DNA of 64,000 nucleotides from DAOQVR01 sp035341665 (GCA_035341665.1 DAOQVR010000008.1:62001-126000), one strand, 5' to 3'; positions 16,146 to 25,289 are shown, counted from the stretch's first letter. Numbers and translations: made by a program. Notes: generated by a model not told the origin, from the letters alone.

Positions 16146-16718
16146 GTGCAGGCGCTTCGTGAACGCATCAGACGGGAAGGCATTGACCTCGGAAGGGGCA
16201 TCCTGAAGGTCGACGGCTTCATTAACCACCAGGTCGATCCCGCTCTCATGATGGAGGCAGGACGGGAGTTGGCCGCGCGTTTCGCCAGCGCGGGCGCGAC
16301 CAAAGTACTGACTGCCGAGATCTCGGGCATCGCCCCCGCCCTGACGACTGCCTTGGTCTTGGGCCTTCCGCTTGTCTATGCCCGCAAGTCGAAGCCCGTC
16401 ACCATGACCGAACCCGTCTATGTGGAGGCCGCCCCTTCGCACACCAAGGGCGTCTCAGTCTTTCTGATGGTCTCGCCGGAGTTCCTGGGCCCCCGGGATC
16501 GCGTGCTCATCGTCGACGACTTTCTGGCCTCGGGACAGACCATCAGCGCCTTGGTCCGTCTCGTCCGTCACGCCAACGCCGACCTTGTCGGCATCGGTGC
16601 GCTGATCGAGAAGCAGTTTGAGGGCGGGAGAGGGCAACTCCAGGCACTCGGCGTTCCGCTGCATGCCCTTGTAGAGATCACAAGCATGTCAGCCGAGGGG
16701 ATCTCCTTTGCGGAATGA
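16146..16718 (+). CDS. xpt: Xanthine phosphoribosyltransferase
   Basis: A type I phosphoribosyltransferase that converts xanthine and PRPP to XMP for purine salvage. The 190-aa length is normal for Xpt. The PRPP-binding motif is VLIVDDFLASGQT (about 117-129). The N-terminus (LRERIRREGIDLGRGILKVDGFINHQVDP) and SKPVTMTEPVYVEAAPSHTKG are specific to the Xpt group. It starts at GTG 16146 behind a strong GGAGG. The next gene, guaA, turns XMP into GMP, so together they form a xanthine-to-GMP route. Confidence 0.95.
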   Translation: MQALRERIRREGIDLGRGILKVDGFINHQVDPALMMEAGRELAARFASAGATKVLTAEISGIAPALTTALVLGLPLVYARKSKPVTMTEPVYVEAAPSHTKGVSVFLMVSPEFLGPRDRVLIVDDFLASGQTISALVRLVRHANADLVGIGALIEKQFEGGRGQLQALGVPLHALVEITSMSAEGISFAE

Positions 16719-16749
16719 CACTCGCGCTGGGCGCAGTGAAGGGCCCGGC

Positions 16750-18303
16750 GTGCACGCAGTTGCCATCCTCGACTTTGGCTCGCAGTACAGCCAGCTTATC
16801 GCACGCCGCGTGCGCGAGGCACACGTCTACTGCGAGATCTTTGCGCACAACACCCGTGCGTCGGATGTACTCGCCCTCAAACCAGGCGGTATCATCCTCA
16901 GCGGTGGGCCGAGCAGCGTCCTGGCGTCTGCCGCTCCGCGCCTTCCGGAGTACGTTCTCTCATCCGGCCTCCCTGTGCTGGGCATCTGCTACGGTATGCA
17001 GCTCCTCGCGTACCATCTGGGCGGGCAGGTCGCTCAGTCACAGCACCGGGAATACGGCCATGCCCAACTGACCGTCACCGATCCGACGTGCGAGCTCTTC
17101 GCGGGCTGGTCGTCTCCGGCAGCCGTTTGGATGAGCCATGGAGATCGAATCGAAGTAGCTCCGCCCGGCTTCCATTCTGTCGCCCTGACACCCAACTCCC
17201 CGATTGCTGCCATGGCCGACCCGCAGCGCCAGCTTTTCGGCCTCCAGTTCCACCCCGAGGTGATCCACACACACGGCGGGCCGCTGCTGCTGCGCAATTT
17301 CCTCCAGCGGATCTGTCGCCTGCAAGGCACCTGGACGCCCGCTCACTTTGTAAGCGACGCGGTGCAGGCCATTCGACAGCGAGTGAGAGAGAGCCGTGTG
17401 CTGTGTGGCTTATCTGGGGGCGTCGACTCGGCCGTCGTGGCCGCACTTGTGCACAGGGCCATCGGCGACCAGCTGACCTGCGTCCTTGTCGACCACGGCC
17501 TTCTGCGCCTGGGCGAAGTTGAGCAGGTTGTGCACGCCTTCGAGCAGGGTCTCGGCCTCAGGCTGGTACAGGTCGCTGCCGCCGACGAGTTTCTGCAGGC
17601 GCTTGCCGGCGTGACCGACCCCGAAGAGAAGCGGCGCATAATCGGGGAGCGCTTCGTGCGCGTGTTCGAGCGCGAGGCGGGGCTGAGGGGCCATTTCGAG
17701 TTCCTGGCGCAGGGCACAATCTACCCGGACGTCATCGAGAGTGCGGCGGCCGGGCGTCCCGGAGTACACAAGATAAAGACCCACCACAACGTCGGAGGCC
17801 TGCCGGCGGACATGCAGATGGAGCTCGTCGAACCGCTGCGGGCGTTGTTCAAGGACGAAGTTCGTGCTGTGGGCCTCCAGCTTGGGCTGCCTAGTCAGAT
17901 CGTCTACAGACAGCCTTTCCCAGGCCCTGGCCTGGCCGTGCGCATCTTGGGCGAGGTAACCCGCGCCCGGCTCGAGATGCTGCGCGCCGCCGATGCCATC
18001 TTTACTCAGGAGCTTGCCGCGGCAGGGCTCCTCCGGCAGCAGGACGGGCAGGGCACCGCCCAGTCCTTTGCGGTTCTGCTGCCGGTGAGAAGCGTCGGCG
18101 TGATGGGCGACGAGCGGACCTACGGACACGCAGTGGCCCTGCGCGCAGTAACCACTGACGACTTTATGACAGCCGATTGGGCCCGGCTTCCCTACGAGCT
18201 TCTTGCCCGTGCCAGCAGCCGCATCGTGAATGAGGTGGCAGGGGTCAACCGCGTCGTCTACGACATTTCCAGCAAGCCGCCCGCCACGATCGAGTGGGAG
18301 TAG
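16750..18303 (+). CDS. guaA: GMP synthase (glutamine-hydrolysing)
   Basis: Converts XMP, glutamine and ATP to GMP. The product is 517 aa. A class I glutamine amidotransferase domain (1-190) has catalytic C80 in GICYGMQ, and H168/E170 in FHPEV. The ATP-pyrophosphatase domain (about 200-395) has SGGVDS at 222-227. The C-terminal dimerisation domain ends KPPATIEWE, the conserved GuaA tail. The frame opens at TTG 16708 inside xpt. GTG 16750 is preferred because the family N-terminus starts there and GAAGGG precedes it by 6 nt. Confidence 0.95.
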   Translation: MHAVAILDFGSQYSQLIARRVREAHVYCEIFAHNTRASDVLALKPGGIILSGGPSSVLASAAPRLPEYVLSSGLPVLGICYGMQLLAYHLGGQVAQSQHREYGHAQLTVTDPTCELFAGWSSPAAVWMSHGDRIEVAPPGFHSVALTPNSPIAAMADPQRQLFGLQFHPEVIHTHGGPLLLRNFLQRICRLQGTWTPAHFVSDAVQAIRQRVRESRVLCGLSGGVDSAVVAALVHRAIGDQLTCVLVDHGLLRLGEVEQVVHAFEQGLGLRLVQVAAADEFLQALAGVTDPEEKRRIIGERFVRVFEREAGLRGHFEFLAQGTIYPDVIESAAAGRPGVHKIKTHHNVGGLPADMQMELVEPLRALFKDEVRAVGLQLGLPSQIVYRQPFPGPGLAVRILGEVTRARLEMLRAADAIFTQELAAAGLLRQQDGQGTAQSFAVLLPVRSVGVMGDERTYGHAVALRAVTTDDFMTADWARLPYELLARASSRIVNEVAGVNRVVYDISSKPPATIEWE

Positions 18304-18309
18304 TGCGGG

Positions 18310-18552
18310 CTAGCCGCCCCCCACCGGCGGGAACAGCCCGAGCTCATCGCCGTCAGCCAGCTCGCACTCCAGTGGACGTGACAGGCCGTTGACGAAGACC
18401 AGCTTCACCTGGTCATCAGGCACGCCCAGGCGCGCCACGAGATTCCGTACAGAGGTGCCGTCCTCTAGCTCCAGTGCGAGCGGCTCACCCAGAGCCAAGC
18501 CGGGACAGTAGCGCCGAAGGGTCGCATAGAGCCGTACCCGAACGTTGATCAC
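18310..18552 (-). CDS. MoaD/ThiS-family sulfur carrier
   Basis: An 80-aa ubiquitin-like protein ending in Gly-Gly (PPVGGG), the residues that are adenylated and thiocarboxylated to carry sulfur, as in MoaD for molybdopterin. It opens with VRVRLYATLRRYCPG, typical for MoaD. It lies downstream of the aldehyde oxidoreductase gene on the same strand, so it probably serves pterin cofactor synthesis for that enzyme. A ThiF/MoeB-type activating enzyme is encoded at 28287-29315. Confidence 0.88.
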   Translation of the reverse strand: MINVRVRLYATLRRYCPGLALGEPLALELEDGTSVRNLVARLGVPDDQVKLVFVNGLSRPLECELADGDELGLFPPVGGG

Positions 18553-18589
18553 TTCGCCAGGCCACCTGTGTTCTGTGTGGTAAGCGGAA

Positions 18590-18632
18590 GAGCGTCGCCC
18601 GCCGGTAGGAATCCTCCCCTTGGGCGACGCTC
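18590..18632. repeat. Inverted repeat between aor and moaD
   Basis: A perfect 11-bp inverted repeat, GAGCGTCGCCC (18590-18600) and GGGCGACGCTC (18622-18632), with a 21-nt loop. It has no U tract, so it may protect or process the aor mRNA or weaken read-through into moaD rather than act as a full terminator. Confidence 0.6.
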
Positions 18633-18654
18633 CGCATGTGGGCCTCGGCCCAGC

Positions 18655-20409
18655 CTATTCAAACACCGCATCCAGCGTCGAGTCTGGCACGTCCCATGTG
18701 ACGTTGTGCGGAGGCAGTGCCTCGAGTTTCATAAACTCGGGCATCCGGTCCTGCGCCTTGCCGATTCCGGCCGCCCGATTGAAGGCCAGCTCGCGGTCCA
18801 GCACCTCCTTCCCGATCCTACCGACGTCGGCCATAGTCCAGTTCGTTCCCAGAACGCCGTTGCACTCCTCAACCACCCCTTCAAAGCCGCTGGCGATGTC
18901 CAGAATGGCAAAGGCAATGAAGAGGCAATGGCCAGTCGAGTCGATGAAGCCCGTCGCGTACTGAAAGTTGCGCGCCAGTGCAGCCTTGTCGCGGTCAAAC
19001 TGGTCCACCTTTCCGGAGACCCCGAGAATCTCAGGCGCAATCGTATAGCCCGACGTATGGTCCGCGCCCATGGTGGCAATGGCGTAGGTGATTCCGATGC
19101 CCTTGACTGCCCGTGGCTCATAGGCGGGCATCGCCTGGCCCTTGACCACCGGTGCCCTGCGGACGCCCAGCAAGCGAGCGGCCGTAGCCGTGCCGTTGCC
19201 GAGAATCCTGCCCAGCGGGCTGCCCTTGCCGACCTCATGCATCAACTCAATCGCGCGCTTGGCATCCCCGAAAGGTAGCAGGCCGCCCTCCATGGCGACG
19301 GCCATTGTGCACCCCATCTCGATGGTGTCGACGCCATAGGCGTTACACAGGCGAATGAGCTCCCCCGTGTCGTCCAGGCTTCCGATTCCGCAGTTAGCGC
19401 CGAAGGACCAGACCGACTCATACTCCTGGCACGAGACATGCTCCGTCCCATCCGGCTTGTGCCAGGTATTGGAGCAGCGGATGATGCAGCCGGGGCTGCA
19501 CGCGTGGTTGTACAGCTCCTTACCGACTCGCTCCTTGTTTCCCTCGAAGATGGCTTCGCCTGCGATCTGTGCGGCATGCTCAAACCGGCCGCTTGAGAAG
19601 TTCCGCGTCGGCAGCCCGCCGGCCTCGTTGAGGATATTGACCAGGACGGCCGTGCCGTAGGAGTTCAGGGCACCCTTGGGCCTGGTGATGTCGTGGGTCA
19701 TCAGCGCATTCGTCAGCTTCTTGCGACCCTGCTCGAAGACGTCCCTGTTGGCAACGGTCCGGCCCGGAGCACCCCGCCGATCAAGGATGATGCACTTGAG
19801 GCCCTTGCTGCCCATCACAGCCCCCAGCCCACCGCGTCCGGCATATCGCGCTGGCCTGCCTTCCTGGTCGTCGAACACCACGCCCGAGTTGCAGTACAGG
19901 AACTCGGCCGCAGGCCCAATCGAGGCGATGTAGACACGGCCAAAGCGCTCGAAGAGCATCGGGTAGAAGTCATAGGTGCTCTGGCCAACATACTCGCGTG
20001 CATCGAACCACTCCACAGCCGGCTGATCGCGCACCCCATCCCAGCTGATCAGCACCCCCCACCACATGCCAGGCTCTTTCGGTTGCCCCTCGACGACGAT
20101 TGCCTGGATGTTGAGGTCCGCCAGGGCAGGGGCCCACCCACTTCCCGCATTTGCCTCCTTGATCCCGCCCGTGAGAGGCGACTTGGCACCCACCGACACG
20201 CGCGCGCTGGTGGGCGCAGAAGTGCCGGTGACAATCCCCGGCGCAAAGACGAGCTTGTTACCCGGACCCAGCGGGTGGCACAGCGGATCCACCTCATCGT
20301 GGACGATGGTCGACGAGAGCGCACGGCCGCCGAGAAGCCTGTAGGCCTCGGGCACACCCTGCAGTTGAGCCGACCGGTCCGTCATGTTCAATCGCAGCAG
20401 CTTCGCCAT
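18655..20409 (-). CDS. aor: Aldehyde:ferredoxin oxidoreductase family protein
   Basis: A tungsten or molybdenum bis-pterin enzyme that oxidises aldehydes to acids with ferredoxin, 584 aa. The N-terminal AOR domain contains the GGRALSS and GGIKEANAGSGWAPAL pterin-binding stretches. Fe-S ligands are C304-x3-C308-x3-C312 (HACSPGCIIRCSN) and the distal C495 (STGHC). GADHTSGYT is the family metal-site region. GGAGG precedes ATG 20409. It is flanked by two MoaD-like genes on the same strand, which supports cofactor coupling. The natural aldehyde is unknown. Confidence 0.95.
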   Translation of the reverse strand: MAKLLRLNMTDRSAQLQGVPEAYRLLGGRALSSTIVHDEVDPLCHPLGPGNKLVFAPGIVTGTSAPTSARVSVGAKSPLTGGIKEANAGSGWAPALADLNIQAIVVEGQPKEPGMWWGVLISWDGVRDQPAVEWFDAREYVGQSTYDFYPMLFERFGRVYIASIGPAAEFLYCNSGVVFDDQEGRPARYAGRGGLGAVMGSKGLKCIILDRRGAPGRTVANRDVFEQGRKKLTNALMTHDITRPKGALNSYGTAVLVNILNEAGGLPTRNFSSGRFEHAAQIAGEAIFEGNKERVGKELYNHACSPGCIIRCSNTWHKPDGTEHVSCQEYESVWSFGANCGIGSLDDTGELIRLCNAYGVDTIEMGCTMAVAMEGGLLPFGDAKRAIELMHEVGKGSPLGRILGNGTATAARLLGVRRAPVVKGQAMPAYEPRAVKGIGITYAIATMGADHTSGYTIAPEILGVSGKVDQFDRDKAALARNFQYATGFIDSTGHCLFIAFAILDIASGFEGVVEECNGVLGTNWTMADVGRIGKEVLDRELAFNRAAGIGKAQDRMPEFMKLEALPPHNVTWDVPDSTLDAVFE

Positions 20410-20452
20410 TTGTCACCTCCGTAGTTATGGTATGCTCACCGACGTTGGGACG

Positions 20453-20854
20453 TCAGTCCGTTTCGCCCTCCGGCCCGGTATACGCGTGGTGCACGCCGCG
20501 GTCGCTGCGGCTGCGGAACTCCTCCTGCACCTCCTCCGTCAAGCTCACTCCAAATCGATACTGGAAGGGCCACATACTCTTGCGGTGCGAGATGCCTACG
20601 CGATCCCCTTGATGAAGGACTACCTTCCTGTCGGTATCGAGCCCCGGCAGAGCCGCCAGCTTCCCGTTGATGAACGTGATGCCCTTTTCCTCGCCCGACA
20701 GGCCAATCCTACTGAGCAGGTCCTGCATGGTGCTTCCTTGGGGTAGGTCGATAAAGAGTTGTGCATGGCTGCCGCGACTCGCCTCCCCCGCACAGCGCGC
20801 GACCGGTCCGTACAGCCACACCTCCACCTGGATTCGTTCTTCGGCAGCTTCCAC
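20453..20854 (-). CDS. MoaD-like beta-grasp protein without C-terminal Gly-Gly
   Basis: A 133-aa protein. Residues 8-90 look like a MoaD/ThiS beta-grasp fold (QVEVWLYGPVARCAG, STMQDLLSRIGLSGEEKGITFINGKLA, VVLHQGDRVGI). Unlike MoaD it continues for about 45 residues and ends GETD, so it cannot be thiocarboxylated at a terminal Gly-Gly. It is the first gene of the aor operon, 43 nt upstream of aor. It may be a chaperone or structural subunit for the oxidoreductase. That role is inferred from position only. The start is GTG 20854 with GGAGG about 12 nt upstream. Confidence 0.75.
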   Translation of the reverse strand: MEAAEERIQVEVWLYGPVARCAGEASRGSHAQLFIDLPQGSTMQDLLSRIGLSGEEKGITFINGKLAALPGLDTDRKVVLHQGDRVGISHRKSMWPFQYRFGVSLTEEVQEEFRSRSDRGVHHAYTGPEGETD

Positions 20855-21068
20855 GATTCGGCGTTTCCTCCCGGCCTATTGGATTCGGCCAACAGAAAGG
20901 AGGCCCTCAACCGGCGAGCACACACAGGCGCTTGCCGGCAGGCCTCCTTTGCACAATGGCGGGCGCGGGGATTGCTCCCCACACCTTCTCGCTCATGCCT
21001 CCCCGAGGGACGTGCATGAGTCGGAGGGCAGCCACCACATCAGGACGGACTCATTATCCGATCCTGAT
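20855..21068 (-). promoter_or_regulatory. Long structured leader of the aor operon (riboswitch candidate)
   Basis: About 214 nt lie between the predicted transcript start (near 21068) and GTG 20854. On the minus strand four hairpins follow in order. The first is ATCAGGA...TCCTGAT with inner CGGA/TCCG (21068-21039). The second is CTCATGC...GCATGAG (21020-20992). The third is GGGGA-GCAA-TCCCC, capped by a GNRA tetraloop (20980-20967). The fourth is a long AAAGGAGGCC...GGCCTCCTTT stem with inner CCGGC/GCCGG (20950-20896) that could be an attenuator. Position before Mo/W genes and a GNRA loop recall the Moco/Tuco riboswitch, but I could not confirm its conserved core. Confidence 0.45.
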
Positions 21069-21074
21069 GCACTC

Positions 21075-21103
21075 ATTGTAGCACACCTCCGCAAATGTGT
21101 CCA
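21075..21103 (-). promoter_or_regulatory. aor operon promoter
   Basis: Minus strand TGGACA (21103-21098), a 17-bp spacer and TACAAT (21080-21075). The start falls at the first base of the first leader hairpin. Confidence 0.7.
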
Positions 21104-21412
21104 GTCACGGCGACCGTGTTCCTTGACGCCGGGCGGGCGGCATGCAGGCCCGCGCCGTGGTCAGGCAGCCTGCTACGCCTGAGGCCGGCTGCGACCCACC
21201 GAGTCACCAAAGGCAGATACCGTACCAAGCTCTGGCTGAGCTGCAGAGGCGCTGGCGCACCGCCGCGTGAACTGTGCCACCGTGCACAGATGCGCTATCT
21301 CGGAGTCGTCGAAATCCTGGAAGCAATCATCTCGGCAATCGGCCTTCGCGCACTCCCCAAGGAGGCTGCGCGTCCGTCCAGGACGCGGTGCCAAGACTGT
21401 GAGGCAACCTAC
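21104..21412. other. Non-coding stretch between divergent aor and ftsH promoters
   Basis: About 300 bp with no supported gene. A 123-aa open frame on the plus strand ends at the ftsH start, but it lacks a ribosome site and family features. I see no tRNA or clear repeat. Confidence 0.4.
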
Positions 21413-21441
21413 TTGACACAGGCCTACCTCTATGCTAGACT
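21413..21441 (+). promoter_or_regulatory. ftsH promoter
   Basis: Perfect TTGACA (21413-21418), a 17-bp spacer and TAGACT (21436-21441) preceded by an extended TGC. GGGAGG (21456-21461) lies 5 nt before TTG 21467. No heat-shock (CIRCE) element is visible. Confidence 0.75.
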
Positions 21442-21466
21442 GGCCCAGCTAGCTAGGGAGGCATAA

Positions 21467-23287
21467 TTGGAACCTAGGCGACTTCTGCGCTGGCTGCTGT
21501 ACCTCACTATGGCAGCCCTTGTTGTCTACTTTGTCTACTCACAGGTGTCTGCGCGCCGCGAGGCATCGACCTCTATCACGATCCAGAGCCTTGCCACCGA
21601 GCTGAAGCAGCAGAAGGTGGCCAAGATCGCGGTTCAAGGGGACAGCCTGCGGATTGAGCGCCGGGACGGTACGCAAGCGACATCAAACAAGGAAAGTGGC
21701 AGCTCTCTTCTCGAGACCCTCGTGAATCTCGGCGTGAGCGAATCGGATCTGCAGTCAGTTCAGATAGAGTGGGCCGGGCCCAGCGGGCTCATGAACTGGC
21801 TGGGCGTTCTCAGCTGGATTGTCCCTCTCCTCCTGATTGGCGTCTTCTTCCTGGTGATTTTTCGACAGGCTCAGAGCACCGGAAGCCAGGCCATCTCGTT
21901 CGGCAAGAGCAAGGCTCGCATGTTCAGCGGCGAAAAGCCGACCGTCACCTTTGAGGATGTGGCGGGAGTCGAGGAAGCGAAACAGGAGCTCGCCGAAGTC
22001 GTTGAGTTCCTGAAGGAGCCGCAGAAGTTCATCGCACTGGGCGCAAGGATTCCCAAGGGCGTCATCCTGATGGGATCCCCCGGCACAGGAAAGACCCTCA
22101 TGGCGAAGGCGGTCTCTGGTGAGGCAGGCGTCCCGTTCTTTTCCATCTCGGGCTCGGAGTTCGTCGAGATGTTCGTGGGCGTGGGCGCCAGCCGGGTGCG
22201 CGATCTCTTCGATCAGGCCAAGCGCAACTCCCCGTGCATTGTGTTCATCGACGAGATCGACGCCGTCGGCCGGCACCGGGGCGCCGGTCTGGGCGGCTCG
22301 CATGACGAGCGAGAACAGACACTCAACCAGATCCTCGTGGAGATGGACGGCTTCGACACCGACACCAACGTCATCGTCATTGCTGCCACCAATCGACCCG
22401 ACATCCTCGATCCGGCGTTGCTTCGTCCCGGCCGGTTCGATCGGCGCGTTGTCCTTGACCGTCCCGACATGAAGGGCAGGGAAAAGATCCTGGAGGTTCA
22501 CGTTCGTGGCAAGCCCCTGGGACGCGATGTCGATCTCGCAGCGCTGGCGCGCATGACTCCCGGCTTCGTCGGGGCAGACATCGAGAGCCTGGTAAACGAA
22601 GCTGCCATCCTAGCTGCCCGCCGGAACAAGAAGGCAATCGACATGGCCGAGTTCCAGGAAGCAACTGAGCGGGTCATCGCAGGTCCAGAGCGCAAGAGCC
22701 GCATTATCACCGAGGAGGAAAAGTCTGTCATTGCCTATCACGAGGCGGGCCATGCGCTTGCCTCCGCCAAGGTACCTGAGGCAGACAGGGTCCGGAAGGT
22801 GAGCATCATTCCGCGCGGAATGGCCGGCGGCTACACCATCACGCTGCCGGAGGAAGACCGGTACCTCACCAATTCGGCCAAGTTTCGGGCGGATCTAGTC
22901 ACCATGCTGGGTGGCCGCGCCGCGGAGGAGACCGTGTTCCAGCGAGTCACCACCGGCGCCAGCAACGACCTTGAGCGAGCTACCTCGCTGGCGCGCCGAA
23001 TGGTGATGGAGTATGGCATGAGCGACGACCTCGGACCTATGACGTTTGGCGAGCGAGAGGAGATGGTCTTCCTCGGACGGAACATTGCGGAGCACCGGAA
23101 CTACAGCGAATCGGTGGCACGGCGCATTGACGCGGAGGTCAGGCGCATTATCGGCCAGGCGCACCAGCAGGCCGCTGACCTCATGGATCAGCACCGCCAG
23201 ACGCTCGACAAGCTTGCGCGGGAGCTCATCGAGAACGAGACGCTGGACGAAGACCAATTCTCGGCGCTGATGGCCGCGACGGCCTGA
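21467..23287 (+). CDS. ftsH: ATP-dependent zinc metalloprotease FtsH
   Basis: A membrane-bound AAA+ protease of 606 aa that degrades unassembled membrane and short-lived cytosolic proteins. Membrane helices are at about 8-25 and 112-132, with a periplasmic domain between them. Walker A is GSPGTGKT (203-210) and Walker B is IVFIDEID. The second region of homology ends ATNRPDILDPALLRPGRFDRR. The zinc site is H425-E-A-G-H429. The start is TTG 21467, unusual but supported by an ideal ribosome site. It heads a four-gene run of short spacings. Confidence 0.97.
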   Translation: MEPRRLLRWLLYLTMAALVVYFVYSQVSARREASTSITIQSLATELKQQKVAKIAVQGDSLRIERRDGTQATSNKESGSSLLETLVNLGVSESDLQSVQIEWAGPSGLMNWLGVLSWIVPLLLIGVFFLVIFRQAQSTGSQAISFGKSKARMFSGEKPTVTFEDVAGVEEAKQELAEVVEFLKEPQKFIALGARIPKGVILMGSPGTGKTLMAKAVSGEAGVPFFSISGSEFVEMFVGVGASRVRDLFDQAKRNSPCIVFIDEIDAVGRHRGAGLGGSHDEREQTLNQILVEMDGFDTDTNVIVIAATNRPDILDPALLRPGRFDRRVVLDRPDMKGREKILEVHVRGKPLGRDVDLAALARMTPGFVGADIESLVNEAAILAARRNKKAIDMAEFQEATERVIAGPERKSRIITEEEKSVIAYHEAGHALASAKVPEADRVRKVSIIPRGMAGGYTITLPEEDRYLTNSAKFRADLVTMLGGRAAEETVFQRVTTGASNDLERATSLARRMVMEYGMSDDLGPMTFGEREEMVFLGRNIAEHRNYSESVARRIDAEVRRIIGQAHQQAADLMDQHRQTLDKLARELIENETLDEDQFSALMAATA

Positions 23288-23297
23288 GGTACGCGCC

Positions 23298-25289
23298 GTG
23301 CGGCGAACACAGTGGCTTCCCCTGCTGATTGCTGGCCTGGCGCTGGTTGCGGGCTGCTGCCTGGTCGCTGCCGGAGCCTGTGCCTTTCTCGTCGCCCGTT
23401 CCGTGGGCCACGATGCGGATTGGTCCTGGACGTGGTCCACGTCTGGCTCTGAGCCGCAACCTACCCCCGATCCGACGCTTTTTGGGCGCACGCCCACAGA
23501 AGCAGAGCGGGCAACGGCCGAGCGAGTGAGCCAGACGCGCCTGCCGCCCAGGGACCTTCTGGAGCTCGCGCAGCGCCTGGGTCGAAAGACACCCCCTCCG
23601 ATCGCTCAGCCCCGCGCGCCTGAATACGCGGTAGGCGACCGGCAGGCGTTCTGGGTGCATGACCAGGAAACGTCCACCTACTACAGCGCGACGGCCACGC
23701 TTCAGTTCGCCACACCGCACGCCTACTGGTGGGTTGAGGAGGGCTACGAGATCCCAGTCGATGACCTCGAGTTCTCGGCCCAGGAATTCGAGGGCAGGAC
23801 CTACCCGACCAATCTCCGCCTCTTTGGCAGCGAGCCGAATCCGGGTGTCGACGGCGACCCACACGTGTACATCTTCCTGGGCAACGTACCGGGTGTCGGC
23901 GGTTACTTTTCGAGCTCCGACGCCTTTCCCCCGCTGATCAGCGAGCACTCCAACGGGCACGAGATGTTCTACATCAACCTGGAAAACGCCTCCCCGGGGA
24001 GCAGCTACTTTGATGGGATCCTTGCGCACGAGCTTCAGCACATGAGCCAGTGGGCACAGGACCGGAATGAAGACACCTGGCTGAATGAAGGCTTCTCGGA
24101 GGTCACGGTTCAGGTGAATGGCTATGAGACGGGCTCGCCAGACCGGGCCTACGCCCTGCAGCCCGACACTCAGCTCACGAGCTGGCCCGAGAGGGAGGAT
24201 TCGGCTGCCCACTACGGCGCCAGCTTCCTTTTCGTGTCCTACTTTCTGGACAGGTTCGGGGAGGAGAGCTTACACAGGCTTGCCGTCGACAAGGAGAACG
24301 GGCTGGCCTCCGTGGATGCGGTCATCGGGCAGCGAGGCGACCTCTCACGCCCGTCGCTTTCCCTCTTCGCCGACTGGGCTGTGGCCAACTACCTGGACGA
24401 CCCGTATGTGGACGAAGGAAGATACGAATATCGGCAGATCGATCTCGAGCGTCCGGAGGCCGCTGCGCGGCATACGACATACCCCGTCCATCAGTCAGCA
24501 TCTGTGCGCCAGTTTGGAGTGGACTACGTCGAGCTAGGTGGCAGGGGTGATGTCACCATGACCTTTGCTGGCAGCCTGGTCGTCCCTCTCGTGGGTTGCC
24601 AGCCCCACTCAGGAGAGCGCTTCTGGTGGTCCAACCGGGGAGACGACAGCGACGTTACGCTCACGCGCGCGTTCGATCTCACAGGGCTCGACGAGGCCAC
24701 CCTCACTGCCTGGACCTGGTACCATCTCGAGACCGACTACGACTATGCCTATGTCCAGGCGTCGCCCGACGGAGGCAAGTCATGGGATCTCCTTCCAGGT
24801 ACCCACACGACGACACTGAACCGGGTAGGATCCAGCTACGGCCAGGCGCTCAACGGCATCAGCGGAGGGGGTGACGAGCCCCGATGGGTGGAGCAGACGT
24901 TCGACCTCAGCCGCTATGCTGGCGGACTGGTCCTCATTCGATTCGAGGTCATCTACGACGATTCCGTCAACTACCCGGGGCTATGCCTGGACGACCTGTC
25001 GATCCCTGAGATCTCCTTCTCAGACGGTGCGGAGACGATCGACGACAGTTGGGAGAGCCAGGGCTGGATACGGGCCACGGGCTATGTGCCACAGGAATTC
25101 CTGGTGCAGGTGATCACCCTGGGCCGCGAGACGCGAGTGGCCCGCATGGACCTGGATGCAGGCATGCGGGGGACCTTGGAGGTCGACGGGCTTGGCGACG
25201 AGGTCGAGCGCGCCGTCCTGGTCATCTCTGGGATTGCGCCCGCCACCACCGACTGGGCAGGATACGAGTACAGGGTAACTGAGAAATGA
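23298..25289 (+). CDS. Secreted or lipid-anchored metallopeptidase, immune-inhibitor-A/M6-like
   Basis: A 663-aa exported protein. The N-terminus has MRR, a hydrophobic stretch and a lipobox-like LVAG-C20, so it may be a lipoprotein; a long hydrophobic run past C20 leaves a plain membrane anchor possible. The peptidase domain (about 100-400) has H244-E-L-Q-H248 and a downstream NEGFSE (E264), giving a gluzincin-type zinc site. The C-terminal part (about 430-600) has FDLTGLDEATLTAWTWYHLETDYDYAYVQASPDGGKSW, the beta-sandwich found in immune inhibitor A proteins. It starts at GTG 23298, ten bases after ftsH, and overlaps the next gene by 4 nt. Confidence 0.85.
   Translation: MRRTQWLPLLIAGLALVAGCCLVAAGACAFLVARSVGHDADWSWTWSTSGSEPQPTPDPTLFGRTPTEAERATAERVSQTRLPPRDLLELAQRLGRKTPPPIAQPRAPEYAVGDRQAFWVHDQETSTYYSATATLQFATPHAYWWVEEGYEIPVDDLEFSAQEFEGRTYPTNLRLFGSEPNPGVDGDPHVYIFLGNVPGVGGYFSSSDAFPPLISEHSNGHEMFYINLENASPGSSYFDGILAHELQHMSQWAQDRNEDTWLNEGFSEVTVQVNGYETGSPDRAYALQPDTQLTSWPEREDSAAHYGASFLFVSYFLDRFGEESLHRLAVDKENGLASVDAVIGQRGDLSRPSLSLFADWAVANYLDDPYVDEGRYEYRQIDLERPEAAARHTTYPVHQSASVRQFGVDYVELGGRGDVTMTFAGSLVVPLVGCQPHSGERFWWSNRGDDSDVTLTRAFDLTGLDEATLTAWTWYHLETDYDYAYVQASPDGGKSWDLLPGTHTTTLNRVGSSYGQALNGISGGGDEPRWVEQTFDLSRYAGGLVLIRFEVIYDDSVNYPGLCLDDLSIPEISFSDGAETIDDSWESQGWIRATGYVPQEFLVQVITLGRETRVARMDLDAGMRGTLEVDGLGDEVERAVLVISGIAPATTDWAGYEYRVTEK

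Noticed and set aside
21095..21466. A 123-codon plus-strand frame ending at the ftsH start
   Set aside because: No ribosome site and no family match; it contains the ftsH promoter, and its start lies in the divergent aor promoter region.
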